Shown piece after piece: positions 36,954 through 47,291 of a stretch of 64,000 nucleotides of DNA. A model generated the notes under the pieces. It was given only the letters and a program-made list of their open reading frames with translations. It ran no database searches and was not told where the DNA came from. The stretch is from Thermotoga sp. KOL6 (GTDB lineage Bacteria; Thermotogota; Thermotogae; Thermotogales; Thermotogaceae). Every line of letters begins with the position of its first letter. Within the stretch, counting starts at the first letter, position 1. The DNA lies in assembly GCF_002866025.1 (NCBI RefSeq), contig NZ_LNDE01000003.1:62001-126000 (forward strand), read 5' to 3'. A program made the translations under genes and the position numbers.

Positions 36954-38323
36954 AATAATCCCCCCTGAATTCTTTGGGCAATTTCAAGACTTCTGAAAAG
37001 TGCACGGAGCTTGTTCAAAGTCTCTTGGTACTCACGTTCGGGTACGGAATCGTAAACGATCCCCGCCCCGGCTTGAATCCATCCTTGTTTTCCCTTGAAA
37101 AAGAAAGATCTGATAGTGATAGCAGAATCCATATTCATTCTCCCGAGTTCATCAGGGAACGAAAAGTATCCAACAGCACCTGCATAGGGTCCTCGTGGAG
37201 TTGGTTCCAATTCCTCTATGATTTCCATCGCTCTAACTTTCGGAGCACCTGAAACGGTACCCGCAGGAAAAGTAGCTTCAAAAACGTCTATAGCATCCTT
37301 ACCCTCTTTAACTTCACCACTTACTTGAGAAACTATGTGCATAACGTGTGAATATCTTTCTATAACCATCTTTTTCTCTACTCGAACACTTCCTTCTTTG
37401 CACACTCTTCCAAGATCATTCCGGCCGAGATCGACAAGCATCACGTGTTCTGCTATCTCCTTTTCGTCATGGAGGAGTTCTTCTTCTAGTTTCAAATCTT
37501 CCTCTACGGTTCTTCCACGTGGTCTGGTTCCAGCAATCGGTTTCACTGTCGCTTTATTCTTTTCTACTTTTGCCATCGTTTCAGGAGAAGACCCAAGGAC
37601 CACGATGTCACCAAATTTAAGGTAGAACATGTAGGGAGATGGATTTATCATTCTCAAAGCTCTGTAGATGCAAAATGGATCCAAAGTCGTTTTAAAAGTG
37701 AAACTCTGTGAAAGCACCACCTGAAATATATCTCCATCTACTATATACCTTTTTGCTTTTTCAACAGCTCTGTAGAATTGTTCTCGATCGAAATTTGATT
37801 CTGGTTCAGTTACGAAGGCGTTCTCCTTTGAAAATTTCTCAAGCGGCGTCATAATCTTTGCTGCCAGTTCCTCTGGGGTTTCGCTAACGATGAAGACATT
37901 GTTTTTTAAATGATCGAATATTATAAGGTGCTCGGGTATGATGAAATAAAAAGTAGGAAAAATAGATTCTCTAACACCTATTTTCTCTATGTACTTTATG
38001 TAATCGTAACTGACGAAACCAACAGCTCCTCCCCTAAAAGAAGGAAGTTCCTCGTGTTTTACATCGTATTTAAAAATTTCAAGCCAGTCCTTAATGACCT
38101 TTAGGGGGGAAGAAGAATACTCAAAGTTTCGACTCGAGGATTTCAAAACACCTTTTTCAAGAAAAAACACATCTTTCTTTCCAATACCTATGAAGGAATG
38201 CCTCCCAAAGGTAGATCCCAGCTCAACACTTTCCAACAAAAATGCGAAGTCCTCATTTTTGGAAACTTTCATGAAAGTTGAAACTGGTGTTTCAAGATCG
38301 GAAACCAGTTTCAATACATGCAT
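36950..38323 (-). CDS. trpE: Anthranilate synthase component I
   Basis: TrpE converts chorismate to anthranilate with ammonia from TrpG. The protein has 457 residues. The feedback site for tryptophan is in the N-terminal part. The chorismate-binding domain (about 190-445) includes [46 protein letters not shown] and GAGIVYDS. I choose ATG 38323, directly behind AGGTGGGAAG. The upstream ATG at 38338 has no SD. It is the first trp gene. A -10 element sits in the stop of the preceding diguanylate cyclase gene, and the short leader leaves no room for a leader peptide or attenuator. Confidence 0.95.
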   Translation of the reverse strand: MHVLKLVSDLETPVSTFMKVSKNEDFAFLLESVELGSTFGRHSFIGIGKKDVFFLEKGVLKSSSRNFEYSSSPLKVIKDWLEIFKYDVKHEELPSFRGGAVGFVSYDYIKYIEKIGVRESIFPTFYFIIPEHLIIFDHLKNNVFIVSETPEELAAKIMTPLEKFSKENAFVTEPESNFDREQFYRAVEKAKRYIVDGDIFQVVLSQSFTFKTTLDPFCIYRALRMINPSPYMFYLKFGDIVVLGSSPETMAKVEKNKATVKPIAGTRPRGRTVEEDLKLEEELLHDEKEIAEHVMLVDLGRNDLGRVCKEGSVRVEKKMVIERYSHVMHIVSQVSGEVKEGKDAIDVFEATFPAGTVSGAPKVRAMEIIEELEPTPRGPYAGAVGYFSFPDELGRMNMDSAITIRSFFFKGKQGWIQAGAGIVYDSVPEREYQETLNKLRALFRSLEIAQRIQGGLF

Positions 38324-38349
38324 CTTCCCACCTGCCATATTTTTTCAGT

Positions 38350-38355
38350 ATTATA
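38350..38355 (-). promoter_or_regulatory. Candidate -10 element of the trp operon
   Basis: On the minus strand the sequence reads GATATAATAC, giving a consensus TATAAT whose bases include the TAA stop of the upstream diguanylate cyclase gene. The region 17-18 bases upstream (TTCCGG or GTTCCG) is a poor -35. If used, the mRNA would begin about 20 bases before the trpE start. Read-through from the cyclase gene is also possible, since there is no terminator between them. Confidence 0.4.
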
Positions 38356-39703
38356 TCACGAAGCGATCTTTTCCGGAACGCTTGGCAATGTAAAGCTTCT
38401 TGTCCGCCTCCTCTACCAAAGCAGCTGGGGAGATCGTCCCATTGGAAAAAGCTACTCCACCACTCAAGGTGACTTTTCTTTCAACTCCGAAAATCTTTTT
38501 CCAGTCGAAACTCCTAACTTTCCCCATTATTTCGTTCATTGTTTCCTCCACTGAATTACGATCGTTGGTTTCGAACACTATTATGAATTCTTCTCCACCG
38601 TACCTTCCTACTTTGCCGTTCATCACAGATTCTTTCAAAATTTTACCCACTATCTTCAAGACCTCATCTCCAACTGGATGACCAAAAACATCGTTTATCT
38701 TCTTGAAATCGTCGATGTCCATCATAGCAATTGCCACATCTGTGTTCTTTTTCAAAGAATCTTCTAAAACTTTTGTGATCGCTCTTTTATTCAACAAACC
38801 TGTGAGAGCGTCCGTCTCAGAGGCAACCATATAGTCTCGAAAATCGTTCAGATTTCTGAAAAGGATTCTCAAACTGGAAGCAGCTTCCTCGATAACAGAC
38901 TTCAAAAGATAGCGGTTTTCTATTTCCTCAAACAGGAGAACCCCGAGTTCTTCTCCTTCGTCTTTCACAACCATGTGAAGAGCTTCCTCAGAGGGTACAT
39001 TGTCACCAAAAACACCATGGAATGACCATAGGGAAGGAGAAATCGGTTTCTCCATCTTAGCGAGGAAAAACTGCTTCAGAGTCTCTCTTCTTACAGGCTT
39101 CCCAAAAGAATATATTCTTCCCTCACTTGTTGAAAGAAGAAGTACTCTGAATGAAGTGAACTTGGAAAAGTATCTGAAGAGAATCCCGAGCAGCGATACA
39201 ACATATCTCTCGTCCCGGGTGAATCTCAGGTAAGATAGAATCTCCTTTTCCAAGATTTCTCTTTTCAATCTTTTTTCAACTATCTGAAAAATATTACCTC
39301 CTTCACTTTCGACTTCACTCTTAGACGTTTTATGAGGTGATTCCAGAAAAGATCTGATGTTTTTTTCAATTTCTTCTTTCTTTTCCTTTCTTATAAATAC
39401 GTTCGCCCCACTTCTCTCCGCCCAAAGTTGATTCACCACGTCCGAAGACGCGGTCAAAATAGCTATACCAGTGTCTTTGAATTCATCCATTTCACGCAGA
39501 ACAACAGAGAGATACAAACCCGAAAGATCGGGCATGTTGTAGTCAACGATAAGGTAATCAGGTTTGTATTTCAGAGCTTTTTGAAATCCATCAGTACCAC
39601 TTTCCGCAAAAACGATCTCTATGTTACTTTCAATTTCCCTAACAATATCTCCAATCACCAGTCGCCAAAACTTGCTATCATCAACGATGAGAACTTTCTT
39701 CAC
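38351..39703 (-). CDS. Response regulator with GGDEF output (diguanylate cyclase)
   Basis: A 450-residue signalling protein. The receiver domain (1-118) has Asp8-Asp9 and the phospho-acceptor Asp54 in LIVDYNMPD. A linker of about 160 residues without a recognised motif may be GAF-like. The GGDEF domain (about 285-450) starts with DALTGLLNKRAI, has MDIDDFKKINDVFGH and the active loop RYGGEEFIIV, and ends with the usual EADKKLYIAKRSGKDR. It therefore looks catalytically competent for c-di-GMP synthesis, in contrast to the degenerate copy at 4906. The start is GTG 39703 behind GGAGGGAAG. It lies 27 bases ahead of trpE. Confidence 0.9.
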   Translation of the reverse strand: MKKVLIVDDSKFWRLVIGDIVREIESNIEIVFAESGTDGFQKALKYKPDYLIVDYNMPDLSGLYLSVVLREMDEFKDTGIAILTASSDVVNQLWAERSGANVFIRKEKKEEIEKNIRSFLESPHKTSKSEVESEGGNIFQIVEKRLKREILEKEILSYLRFTRDERYVVSLLGILFRYFSKFTSFRVLLLSTSEGRIYSFGKPVRRETLKQFFLAKMEKPISPSLWSFHGVFGDNVPSEEALHMVVKDEGEELGVLLFEEIENRYLLKSVIEEAASSLRILFRNLNDFRDYMVASETDALTGLLNKRAITKVLEDSLKKNTDVAIAMMDIDDFKKINDVFGHPVGDEVLKIVGKILKESVMNGKVGRYGGEEFIIVFETNDRNSVEETMNEIMGKVRSFDWKKIFGVERKVTLSGGVAFSNGTISPAALVEEADKKLYIAKRSGKDRFVI

Positions 39704-39897
39704 ATATCTTCCCTCCGTAATTTTTTTGTTCGAAAATTTTCACAGTTGGATTCCTTTCGATTTTTTCACTAGCTATTGTATCATTGTTATTCACACTAAG
39801 GCAGGTTCGATTCCTCCGCAAAAGATGTCTTATAGAAACGATTATGGAAATGAAATATTATAGAAATGTTTTTGTAGTCAATATTTCAAAGAAACTC

Positions 39898-39927
39898 TTC
39901 AATAACGGAAATCAAAAATTTTATAAT
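39898..39927 (+). promoter_or_regulatory. Candidate promoter of the SPW-repeat gene
   Basis: TTCAAT (39898-39903) and TATAAT (39922-39927) are separated by 18 bases. The -10 is consensus and the -35 is weak. The rest of the 248-base gap (39704-39951) is AT-rich, and I see no gene or strong hairpin in it. Confidence 0.45.
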
Positions 39928-39951
39928 TCTGGGTTAGGGAGGTGATATCTC

Positions 39952-40278
39952 ATGAGCGGAAAGGGATGGGTCACGCTTATCGTTGCAATTTGGTTGATCG
40001 TTTCTGTGTTGATACCTGGCATTTCCGGATCCAAAGGAGCGAACCTATGGAATTTCTTGATAGTTGGTGCCATCTTTCTGATAACAGGTTTGGCAGCTTT
40101 AAAGGAAACGAGGATTTCGTGGATAGTTCTGTTATCAGGTATTTGGCTTGTTGTATCCTCGTTTATTTCGGGAATTACTGGTTCAAAAGGGGCTGCTATA
40201 GCCAATGGTCTCATCTTCGGTATTCTTAATTTGATCATGGCTTTCTACATGAGAAAGAAAAAGGAACAGACCAGTTGA
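39952..40278 (+). CDS. Small SPW-repeat membrane protein
   Basis: A 108-residue protein with four hydrophobic segments that fall into two similar halves. Each half runs from a Trp-rich helix (WVTLIVAIWLIV; WIVLLSGIWLVV) through PGISGSKGA or SGITGSKGA to a second helix. This is the pattern of the SPW repeat family, whose function is unknown. The start is ATG 39952 with a strong SD (GGGAGGTGATAT). It stands alone in front of the tRNA gene. The C-terminus is basic (RKKKEQ), so it probably faces the cytoplasm. Confidence 0.75.
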   Translation: MSGKGWVTLIVAIWLIVSVLIPGISGSKGANLWNFLIVGAIFLITGLAALKETRISWIVLLSGIWLVVSSFISGITGSKGAAIANGLIFGILNLIMAFYMRKKKEQTS

Positions 40279-40303
40279 ACTGAACATGATTTGATGATAT
40301 CAT
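40275..40303 (+). promoter_or_regulatory. Promoter of tRNA-Pro
   Basis: TTGAAC (40275-40280) and TATCAT (40298-40303) are exactly 17 bases apart. Transcription would begin a few bases before the mature tRNA end at 40316. The -35 overlaps the stop of the preceding gene. Confidence 0.55.
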
Positions 40304-40315
40304 TTATAGATGGAT

Positions 40316-40392
40316 CGGGGCGTAGCGCAGGCGGCTAGCGCGCCTGCCTTGGGAGCAGGAGGTCGCTGGTTCAAGTCCAGTCGCCCCGACCA
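40316..40392 (+). tRNA. tRNA-Pro (anticodon TGG)
   Basis: A complete 77-base tRNA. The acceptor stem CGGGGCG (40316-40322) pairs with CGCCCCG (40382-40388), and CCA is encoded after the discriminator A. The anticodon stem CCTGC/GCAGG encloses CTTGGGA, giving anticodon TGG. The T arm is GCTGG-TTCAAGT-CCAGT (one G-T closing pair). It reads proline CCN codons. Confidence 0.97.
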
Positions 40393-40430
40393 TCTTTTTA
40401 TGTAGACCCATACTCAAGGAGGTGAAAAAC

Positions 40431-42855
<2,425 letters not shown>

Positions 42856-42868
42856 CCTCTCATCCTCC

Positions 42869-43201
42869 TCAAATGCTGATCCTATCCGCGTCTATCCAAA
42901 GACCTTCCAAATCGTAAAAATCTCTGCCTTTCTCAGTGAAAATATGTATCACCACACTACCAGCATCTATGATCAACCATTCGTATTGTTCACCTTTGTC
43001 GTAGTATATAAGCGGTAGCGACGTCTCTTTTATCAAATCGACCAGTTCATCCCTCAAAGCCTTCATATGTGTGTAAGAATTGGCCGTAACGATTACGAAG
43101 TATTCCGTCGGAACAGGTGTCCTTCTCATGTCCAAAATAACGGGGTTCTCTCCTCCCTTTTCCGATATTTTCTCAAGTAACTTTCTCAGTATTTCGATCA
43201 C
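42869..43201 (-). CDS. rsfS: Ribosomal silencing factor RsfS
   Basis: A 110-residue member of the RsfS/Iojap family, which binds L14 and blocks joining of ribosomal subunits in starvation. Typical features are [20 protein letters not shown] near residue 21, the [18 protein letters not shown] strand pair and the C-terminal YDLEGLW. The start is GTG 43201 behind GGAGGTGAAAACGG. It lies between glmS and clpX on the same operon. Confidence 0.93.
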   Translation of the reverse strand: MIEILRKLLEKISEKGGENPVILDMRRTPVPTEYFVIVTANSYTHMKALRDELVDLIKETSLPLIYYDKGEQYEWLIIDAGSVVIHIFTEKGRDFYDLEGLWIDADRISI

Positions 43202-43219
43202 CCGTTTTCACCTCCGGTT

Positions 43220-45040
43220 CTACTCAACCGTTACACTCTTTGCAAGATTCCTCGGCTTATCAGGATCGAGCCCTCTCAAATCGGCTATGTGATAGGCAAA
43301 CAATTGTATAACAGGTGCCATCATCAATGGATAAAGACTTTCGTGGGTAGGAGGAACATAAATGATATCCTCTGTTATTTCTTCGAGACTTTTGTTTCCT
43401 TCGGTGCCGAGAATGATGATCTTCGCATTTCTAGACTTTGACTCTATCACGTTACTTTTGGTTTTGAAGAACAAGGAATCGTCGGGCATCACAGCGAAAA
43501 CCGGAAAATTGGGATCCAATAAAGCTATAGGGCCATGTTTCAACTCTCCTGCCTGATAGGCTGTTGCATGGATGTAAGTGATTTCCTTTAGTTTCAGTGC
43601 ACCCTCTAAAGCCGTTGGATATCCATAACCTCTTCCAATATACATGAAATGTTTGTAGTCTTTGTACTTCTCTGCTAGTTTCCTTATTTGATCATCTTTC
43701 CTCAACACGTTTTCAAGAAGTTCAGGTATACGAACAAGTTTGTCCAAGATCTCCTCTGCTTCCTTACTCCAATAACCGTTCAATTCCATGATCCTGAGTC
43801 CCAAAAGATAAAGAACGGACAACTCCGCAACGTACGTTTTCGTAGCAGCAACTCCTATTTCCGGACCTGCGTTCATGAAAAGAGACACGTCGGACTCTCT
43901 GTCTAATGTAGATCCCACTACATTAACTATGGAAATAATCTTCGCACCATGTTTTTTCGCTAGTCGAACAGATTCAAGAGTATCAGCTGTCTCCCCAGAT
44001 TGGGAAATCGCTATAAGAATATCGTTCTCTTTTATATGGGGCCTTTTGTAGCGAAACTCTGAAGACACTTCAACGTCAACATCAACGTCCGTGTGATTCT
44101 CTACGAAGTACTTGAAAACAAGTCCCGCATAATAGCTAGTCCCACAAGATACCACGCGAATTCTGTCTATACCCTTGAGAAATTCTTCAAAGTGCTCGAG
44201 CTCTTCGAAAAAGGGACGACCGTTCTTTACTCTTCCAACAAGAGCATTCACGAGGGCCAAGGGATCTTCCATTATTTCTTTGTACATGAAGTGTTTGTAT
44301 CCGCCCTTTTCAGCGGATTTTTCATCCCAATCTATATGATACATTTTCCGATTTTGCTTGACACCATCCAAATTGTAAATTTCAAAACCATCCTTTCTTA
44401 ACACCATTACATCACCATCTTCTAGAAAAACTACATCCTTTGTGAACTTTAAAAGTGGAGTTACATCCGAAGCCAGTATGCCAACCCCATTGCCGGTTCC
44501 AGCAACGAGGGGGCTCCCTTTCCGAGCCGCGACTATCATATCGGGCACATTCTTATGAACGATTGCTATCGCATAAGCTCCTTTCAATTTCCTGACGGCC
44601 TTTAAGACAGCGTTGAGAAGATTTCCATCGAATTCCTCTTCCACAAGATGAGCGACAACTTCCGTGTCTGTTTCCGAAGAAAAAACATGTCCTCTGTGTT
44701 CCAAAAAATCTCTTATCTCCTTGTAATTCTCAATTATTCCATTGTGGACCACAGCGATTTCCTTCTTACAATCCATATGTGGATGTGCATTCGCATCACT
44801 TGGCTCTCCATGGGTTGCCCATCTGGTGTGGGCAATTCCCACAAAGAATTTCTCATTCATCCTTTGTTTGAGACCGTTTTTCAAAACATCTATTCTTCCT
44901 TTTCTCTTGTAAACGTCAAATTGTTTTCCAATATAGGCGATTCCAGCTGAGTCGTATCCTCTATATTCAAGTTTCTGAAGGGATGATACCAAGTCCTCCA
45001 CTTTCAAATTTTCACCGACCATCCCCACTATTCCGCACAC
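43220..45040 (-). CDS. glmS: Glutamine-fructose-6-phosphate aminotransferase (isomerizing)
   Basis: GlmS makes glucosamine 6-phosphate, the precursor of UDP-GlcNAc. The 606-residue protein has an N-terminal class II glutaminase with Cys as residue 2 (VCGIVGMVG), then two SIS domains with SCGTSYYAG, SQSGETADT and the C-terminal KSVTVE. The start must be GTG 45040, because the nucleophilic Cys has to follow the initiator. AAGGGGGATC is the SD. A frame extension to 45067 would bury this Cys. I see no glmS ribozyme upstream, where plsX coding sequence overlaps by 29 bp. Confidence 0.97.
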   Translation of the reverse strand: MCGIVGMVGENLKVEDLVSSLQKLEYRGYDSAGIAYIGKQFDVYKRKGRIDVLKNGLKQRMNEKFFVGIAHTRWATHGEPSDANAHPHMDCKKEIAVVHNGIIENYKEIRDFLEHRGHVFSSETDTEVVAHLVEEEFDGNLLNAVLKAVRKLKGAYAIAIVHKNVPDMIVAARKGSPLVAGTGNGVGILASDVTPLLKFTKDVVFLEDGDVMVLRKDGFEIYNLDGVKQNRKMYHIDWDEKSAEKGGYKHFMYKEIMEDPLALVNALVGRVKNGRPFFEELEHFEEFLKGIDRIRVVSCGTSYYAGLVFKYFVENHTDVDVDVEVSSEFRYKRPHIKENDILIAISQSGETADTLESVRLAKKHGAKIISIVNVVGSTLDRESDVSLFMNAGPEIGVAATKTYVAELSVLYLLGLRIMELNGYWSKEAEEILDKLVRIPELLENVLRKDDQIRKLAEKYKDYKHFMYIGRGYGYPTALEGALKLKEITYIHATAYQAGELKHGPIALLDPNFPVFAVMPDDSLFFKTKSNVIESKSRNAKIIILGTEGNKSLEEITEDIIYVPPTHESLYPLMMAPVIQLFAYHIADLRGLDPDKPRNLAKSVTVE

Positions 45041-45995
45041 TGTTGATCCCCCTTCCAATCTCTTCAACGATTCTCATCTTGATGCCTTTTTCAGCAACCT
45101 TTATTGCATGCATAATTGCTTTCGCGTCTGAAGAACCGTGAGCTTTGACGACGATTCCTCTTACTCCTAGAATAAAAGTGCCGCCGTAAGATCTAGGATC
45201 GAGTCTTTCTTTAAGCTTATTCAGACTTCTTTTCATCAGAAGTGCTCCTAATAAAGATAAGATTCCACCTTCTTTTATGACTTTCTTCAGGGTGGTAGTG
45301 ATCAACTTTGCCGTTCCTTCCATGGTTTTCAATGCAACATTTCCAGAAAAACCATCACTCACAACCACATCAACGGTTCCCGAGTTTATATCGTGTCCCT
45401 CGACGTTTCCATAGAAAACATCGCCAAGATTTTCTTTCAAAAGTGAAAAAGCCTTTTTGAGATCTTCATGCCCTTTTGTTTCTTCAGATCCGATGTTCAA
45501 AAGTCCCACTTTTGGATCCTCTACCCCAAGTACTTTCGCATAGGCAATTCCCATGAAAGCAAAATCAAGTAAATGTTCTGGTCGAACTTTAGCGTTGGCA
45601 CCGGCATCTATCAATATTGTGACTCCTTTCAAAGAAGGAACAGCCACACCAAGGGCTGGCCTTTCAACCCCTTCCAGTTTTTTCACTATCGACGTAGCTC
45701 CAAGAAACAACGGACCTGTTGCCCCAGCACTCACAAAAGCGTCAACTTTTCCCTCCGAAACAAGTCTCAGTCCAATGTGCATAGAGGAATTCTTTTTTCT
45801 CAAAACTTCAAGAGGTGAGTCATCCATCTTCACAACCTCTGAGGATGGAACAAATTGAAGCCCCGTTTCTCCAACTATTCTTTCAGGACCTATCAATACG
45901 ATTTCACTCTCAATCTCCTTTGAAGCCAAAAGAGCGCCCTTTAAAATTTCATTGGGCGCTCTGTCACCACCCATCACATCGATCGCTATCTTCAC
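45012..45995 (-). CDS. plsX: Phosphate acyltransferase PlsX
   Basis: PlsX makes acyl-phosphate from acyl-ACP for phospholipid synthesis. The 327-residue protein starts with the hallmark IAIDVMGGDRAPNE and contains GATGPLFLGA, DAGANAKVRPEHLLDFAFMG (Asp/Ala/Asn site) and VSDGFSGNVALK. The start is GTG 45995 with SD GGAGTGAT inside the end of rpmF. The order rpmF-plsX is widespread in bacteria. There is no fabH downstream; glmS follows instead. Confidence 0.95.
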   Translation of the reverse strand: MKIAIDVMGGDRAPNEILKGALLASKEIESEIVLIGPERIVGETGLQFVPSSEVVKMDDSPLEVLRKKNSSMHIGLRLVSEGKVDAFVSAGATGPLFLGATSIVKKLEGVERPALGVAVPSLKGVTILIDAGANAKVRPEHLLDFAFMGIAYAKVLGVEDPKVGLLNIGSEETKGHEDLKKAFSLLKENLGDVFYGNVEGHDINSGTVDVVVSDGFSGNVALKTMEGTAKLITTTLKKVIKEGGILSLLGALLMKRSLNKLKERLDPRSYGGTFILGVRGIVVKAHGSSDAKAIMHAIKVAEKGIKMRIVEEIGRGINSVRNSGDGR

Positions 45996-45999
45996 CGCA

Positions 46000-46182
46000 T
46001 CACTCCGAAATCTCTAAAACCTGTTTTCCCTTGTAATAACCACAATGGAGACATATCCTGTGAGGCATTTTATACTCTCCACAGTTTGGGCATCTTTCTA
46101 AAGGAACACTTATGGCTCTGTAAATCTTTGCCCTTTTGTGATGCGTTCTCGACCTAGACCTTTTTTGCTTTGGAACCGCCAT
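46000..46182 (-). CDS. rpmF: 50S ribosomal protein L32
   Basis: A 60-residue ribosomal protein. The N-terminus AVPKQKRSRSRTHHKRA is typical for L32, and a zinc ribbon is formed by CPNCG and CLHCG near residues 31 and 44. The cysteine-containing form does not need the zinc-independent paralogue. It lies between the DUF177 and plsX genes, a common arrangement. Confidence 0.97.
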   Translation of the reverse strand: MAVPKQKRSRSRTHHKRAKIYRAISVPLERCPNCGEYKMPHRICLHCGYYKGKQVLEISE

Positions 46183-46187
46183 CTCAC

Positions 46188-46736
46188 CTATACCTCCTTG
46201 CTTTCAAGATTCTTTTTCAGCTTTTCTAAGATCTCGAATCTACTGTCGACCACAGGAATTTTATCACACCGATGATCGGGTTCTTCGTTCAGATTCACCC
46301 CACAATATGGACAGAGACCTTTACAATCCGGACTACACAAAACCTTGTCTGGAACGGCTACAACTATAGCTTCAATTATTCTCTCACTCAGATCGAATTC
46401 CGTCTCATGATAGTATATTATGTTCTTCAAAGATTCAAGTTTCTCCTCCTTTACATTTTTCCGCATACTTTCTGGAAGATAAAGTGCCTCTATCACTCCG
46501 TTTATTTCTACTCGTGTTGGTTCTAAGCATCTGTCACAAGGATGTTCTATCACTGTTCTCACATAACCACCAACTGTAAAGCCATCTTTTGTTTTAGCTA
46601 CTACCATTTTCACTTTTACAGGTTCTAAAAATTTACAGTATCCAATGTCGAGGTCGATTCCATCTTGCTCGAACTCTCCCTCTAAAAAGAAGCGTTTCTT
46701 TTTTTCTATCTCTGCTAGTTCGACTTTCCAATTCAT
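46188..46736 (-). CDS. DUF177 (YceD-like) protein
   Basis: A 182-residue DUF177/YceD-type protein. Bacteria commonly encode it directly upstream of rpmF, and it is linked to 23S rRNA accumulation in some species. The two Cys pairs (CDRC near residue 68; CSPDCKGLCPYCG near residue 142) are typical. I start at ATG 46736, after GAGGTGAT and four bases. The GTG at 46745 belongs to the SD. It is the first gene of the operon that runs leftward from the replication origin. Confidence 0.9.
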   Translation of the reverse strand: MNWKVELAEIEKKKRFFLEGEFEQDGIDLDIGYCKFLEPVKVKMVVAKTKDGFTVGGYVRTVIEHPCDRCLEPTRVEINGVIEALYLPESMRKNVKEEKLESLKNIIYYHETEFDLSERIIEAIVVAVPDKVLCSPDCKGLCPYCGVNLNEEPDHRCDKIPVVDSRFEILEKLKKNLESKEV

Positions 46737-46759
46737 TTTCATCACCTCTTTTCGAAACT

Positions 46760-46787
46760 ATTATACTCTTAGTAGTAGTAGTAATAA
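46760..46787 (-). promoter_or_regulatory. Promoter of the DUF177-tsaD operon
   Basis: On the minus strand TATAAT (46765-46760) is preceded at 16 bases by TTATTA (46787-46782), a weak -35. The promoter lies in the trinucleotide-repeat edge of the origin, so initiation proteins bound there could affect it. Confidence 0.5.
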
Positions 46788-46790
46788 TAA
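46770..46790 (+). repeat. Trinucleotide run (TAG)4(TAA)3, candidate DnaA-trios
   Basis: Seven consecutive triplets read TAG four times, then TAA three times. Read 3' to 5', the strand gives the pattern [G/A]AT repeated, which matches the DnaA-trio element known from other bacteria. It begins 11 bases from the nearest DnaA box and extends away from it in the 3' to 5' direction, the expected geometry. The role is inferred. Confidence 0.55.
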
Positions 46791-46801
46791 TACCATTGCA
46801 A

Positions 46802-46956
46802 AGTGGTAGGTTTAGAGATATGAAAATTTCTATTGTGCATCAGAAAAGGGATAGAATTGATACTGCAACTTACCACCCAGGTGGTAGGTCAGTGGTAGGT
46901 TAGTGGTAAGTTATTCTGAAATCGTCTTCAATAGAGCGATTTAGGGTGGTAGGTTT
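46802..46956. repeat. Left DnaA-box group (six boxes)
   Basis: Boxes by position, with matches to AAACCTACCACC or its complement: 46802-46813 (minus, 11/12), 46866-46877 (plus, 10/12), 46880-46891 (minus, 10/12), 46891-46902 (minus, 10/12), 46902-46913 (minus, 9/12) and 46945-46956 (minus, 12/12). The third to fifth boxes repeat at exactly 11 bp. The second and third face each other as TACCACC-CA-GGTGGTA. Confidence 0.88.
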
Positions 46957-47051
46957 TCTGAAAAAGCCTTTTGATGAAGGTTTTAGAGTCTAAAAAATTC
47001 AGTGAAAGATTATTTTTAATGACTAAAGGTATCATCAAAAGCTTAAGATAA

Positions 47052-47224
47052 AAACCTACCACTCGTAAAGACCTTTATAAAGGTATTTTCAGAAAATGGT
47101 GGTAGGTTTCTTGTGAAAATATTCACTTTCTGGTTTTTTTTCGGAAACTTATACATCATGTTGTATGATATTCATGCCTAGTAACTACAAATTGTGTTCA
47201 TAACTTACCACTAAACTTACCACT
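47052..47224. repeat. Right DnaA-box group (four boxes)
   Basis: Boxes lie at 47052-47063 (plus, 11/12), 47098-47109 (minus, 12/12), 47201-47212 (plus, 9/12) and 47213-47224 (plus, 10/12). The last two follow each other at 12-bp spacing. They point opposite to most of the left group. Confidence 0.82.
47071..47084. repeat. 14-bp perfect palindrome within the origin
   Basis: ACCTTTATAAAGGT is its own complement. It sits between two DnaA boxes of opposite orientation (47052-47063 and 47098-47109). It may be a binding site for another origin protein or a cruciform-prone element. The function is unknown. Confidence 0.6.
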
Positions 47225-47291
47225 TGATTTTCCCAGAGGATCACTTTCAAAATTAATTTCATAATATCGACGGAAAAGGAGGTGTGATATT

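Larger units (their letters stand above)
46746..47291. other. Probable chromosomal replication origin (oriC)
   Basis: This 546-base gap holds no plausible gene. It contains ten sites matching the 12-mer AAACCTACCACC in both orientations at 9 to 12 of 12 positions, two of them perfect. I recall this 12-mer as the Thermotoga DnaA box, proposed by Lopez and colleagues and tested by Ozaki and colleagues for T. maritima. Between the two box groups lies a stretch of about 77 percent A+T (46981-47050), a candidate unwinding element. The position between the DUF177-rpmF operon and the LUD gene also matches my memory of MSB8. Genes to the left run mostly leftward, as expected on a leading strand. dnaA and dnaN are not adjacent. 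Confidence 0.88.

Noticed and set aside
38324-38350. trp leader peptide or attenuator
   Set aside because: Fewer than 30 bases separate the upstream gene from trpE, with no Trp codon run and no terminator hairpin.
45041-45100. glmS ribozyme upstream of glmS
   Set aside because: The region is plsX coding sequence that overlaps the glmS start, so there is no room for the ribozyme.
46802-47224. CRISPR array or mobile-element repeats in the box-rich region
   Set aside because: The repeats are 12-mers in both orientations with irregular spacing, without spacers of constant length, cas genes or terminal repeats. They fit DnaA boxes.
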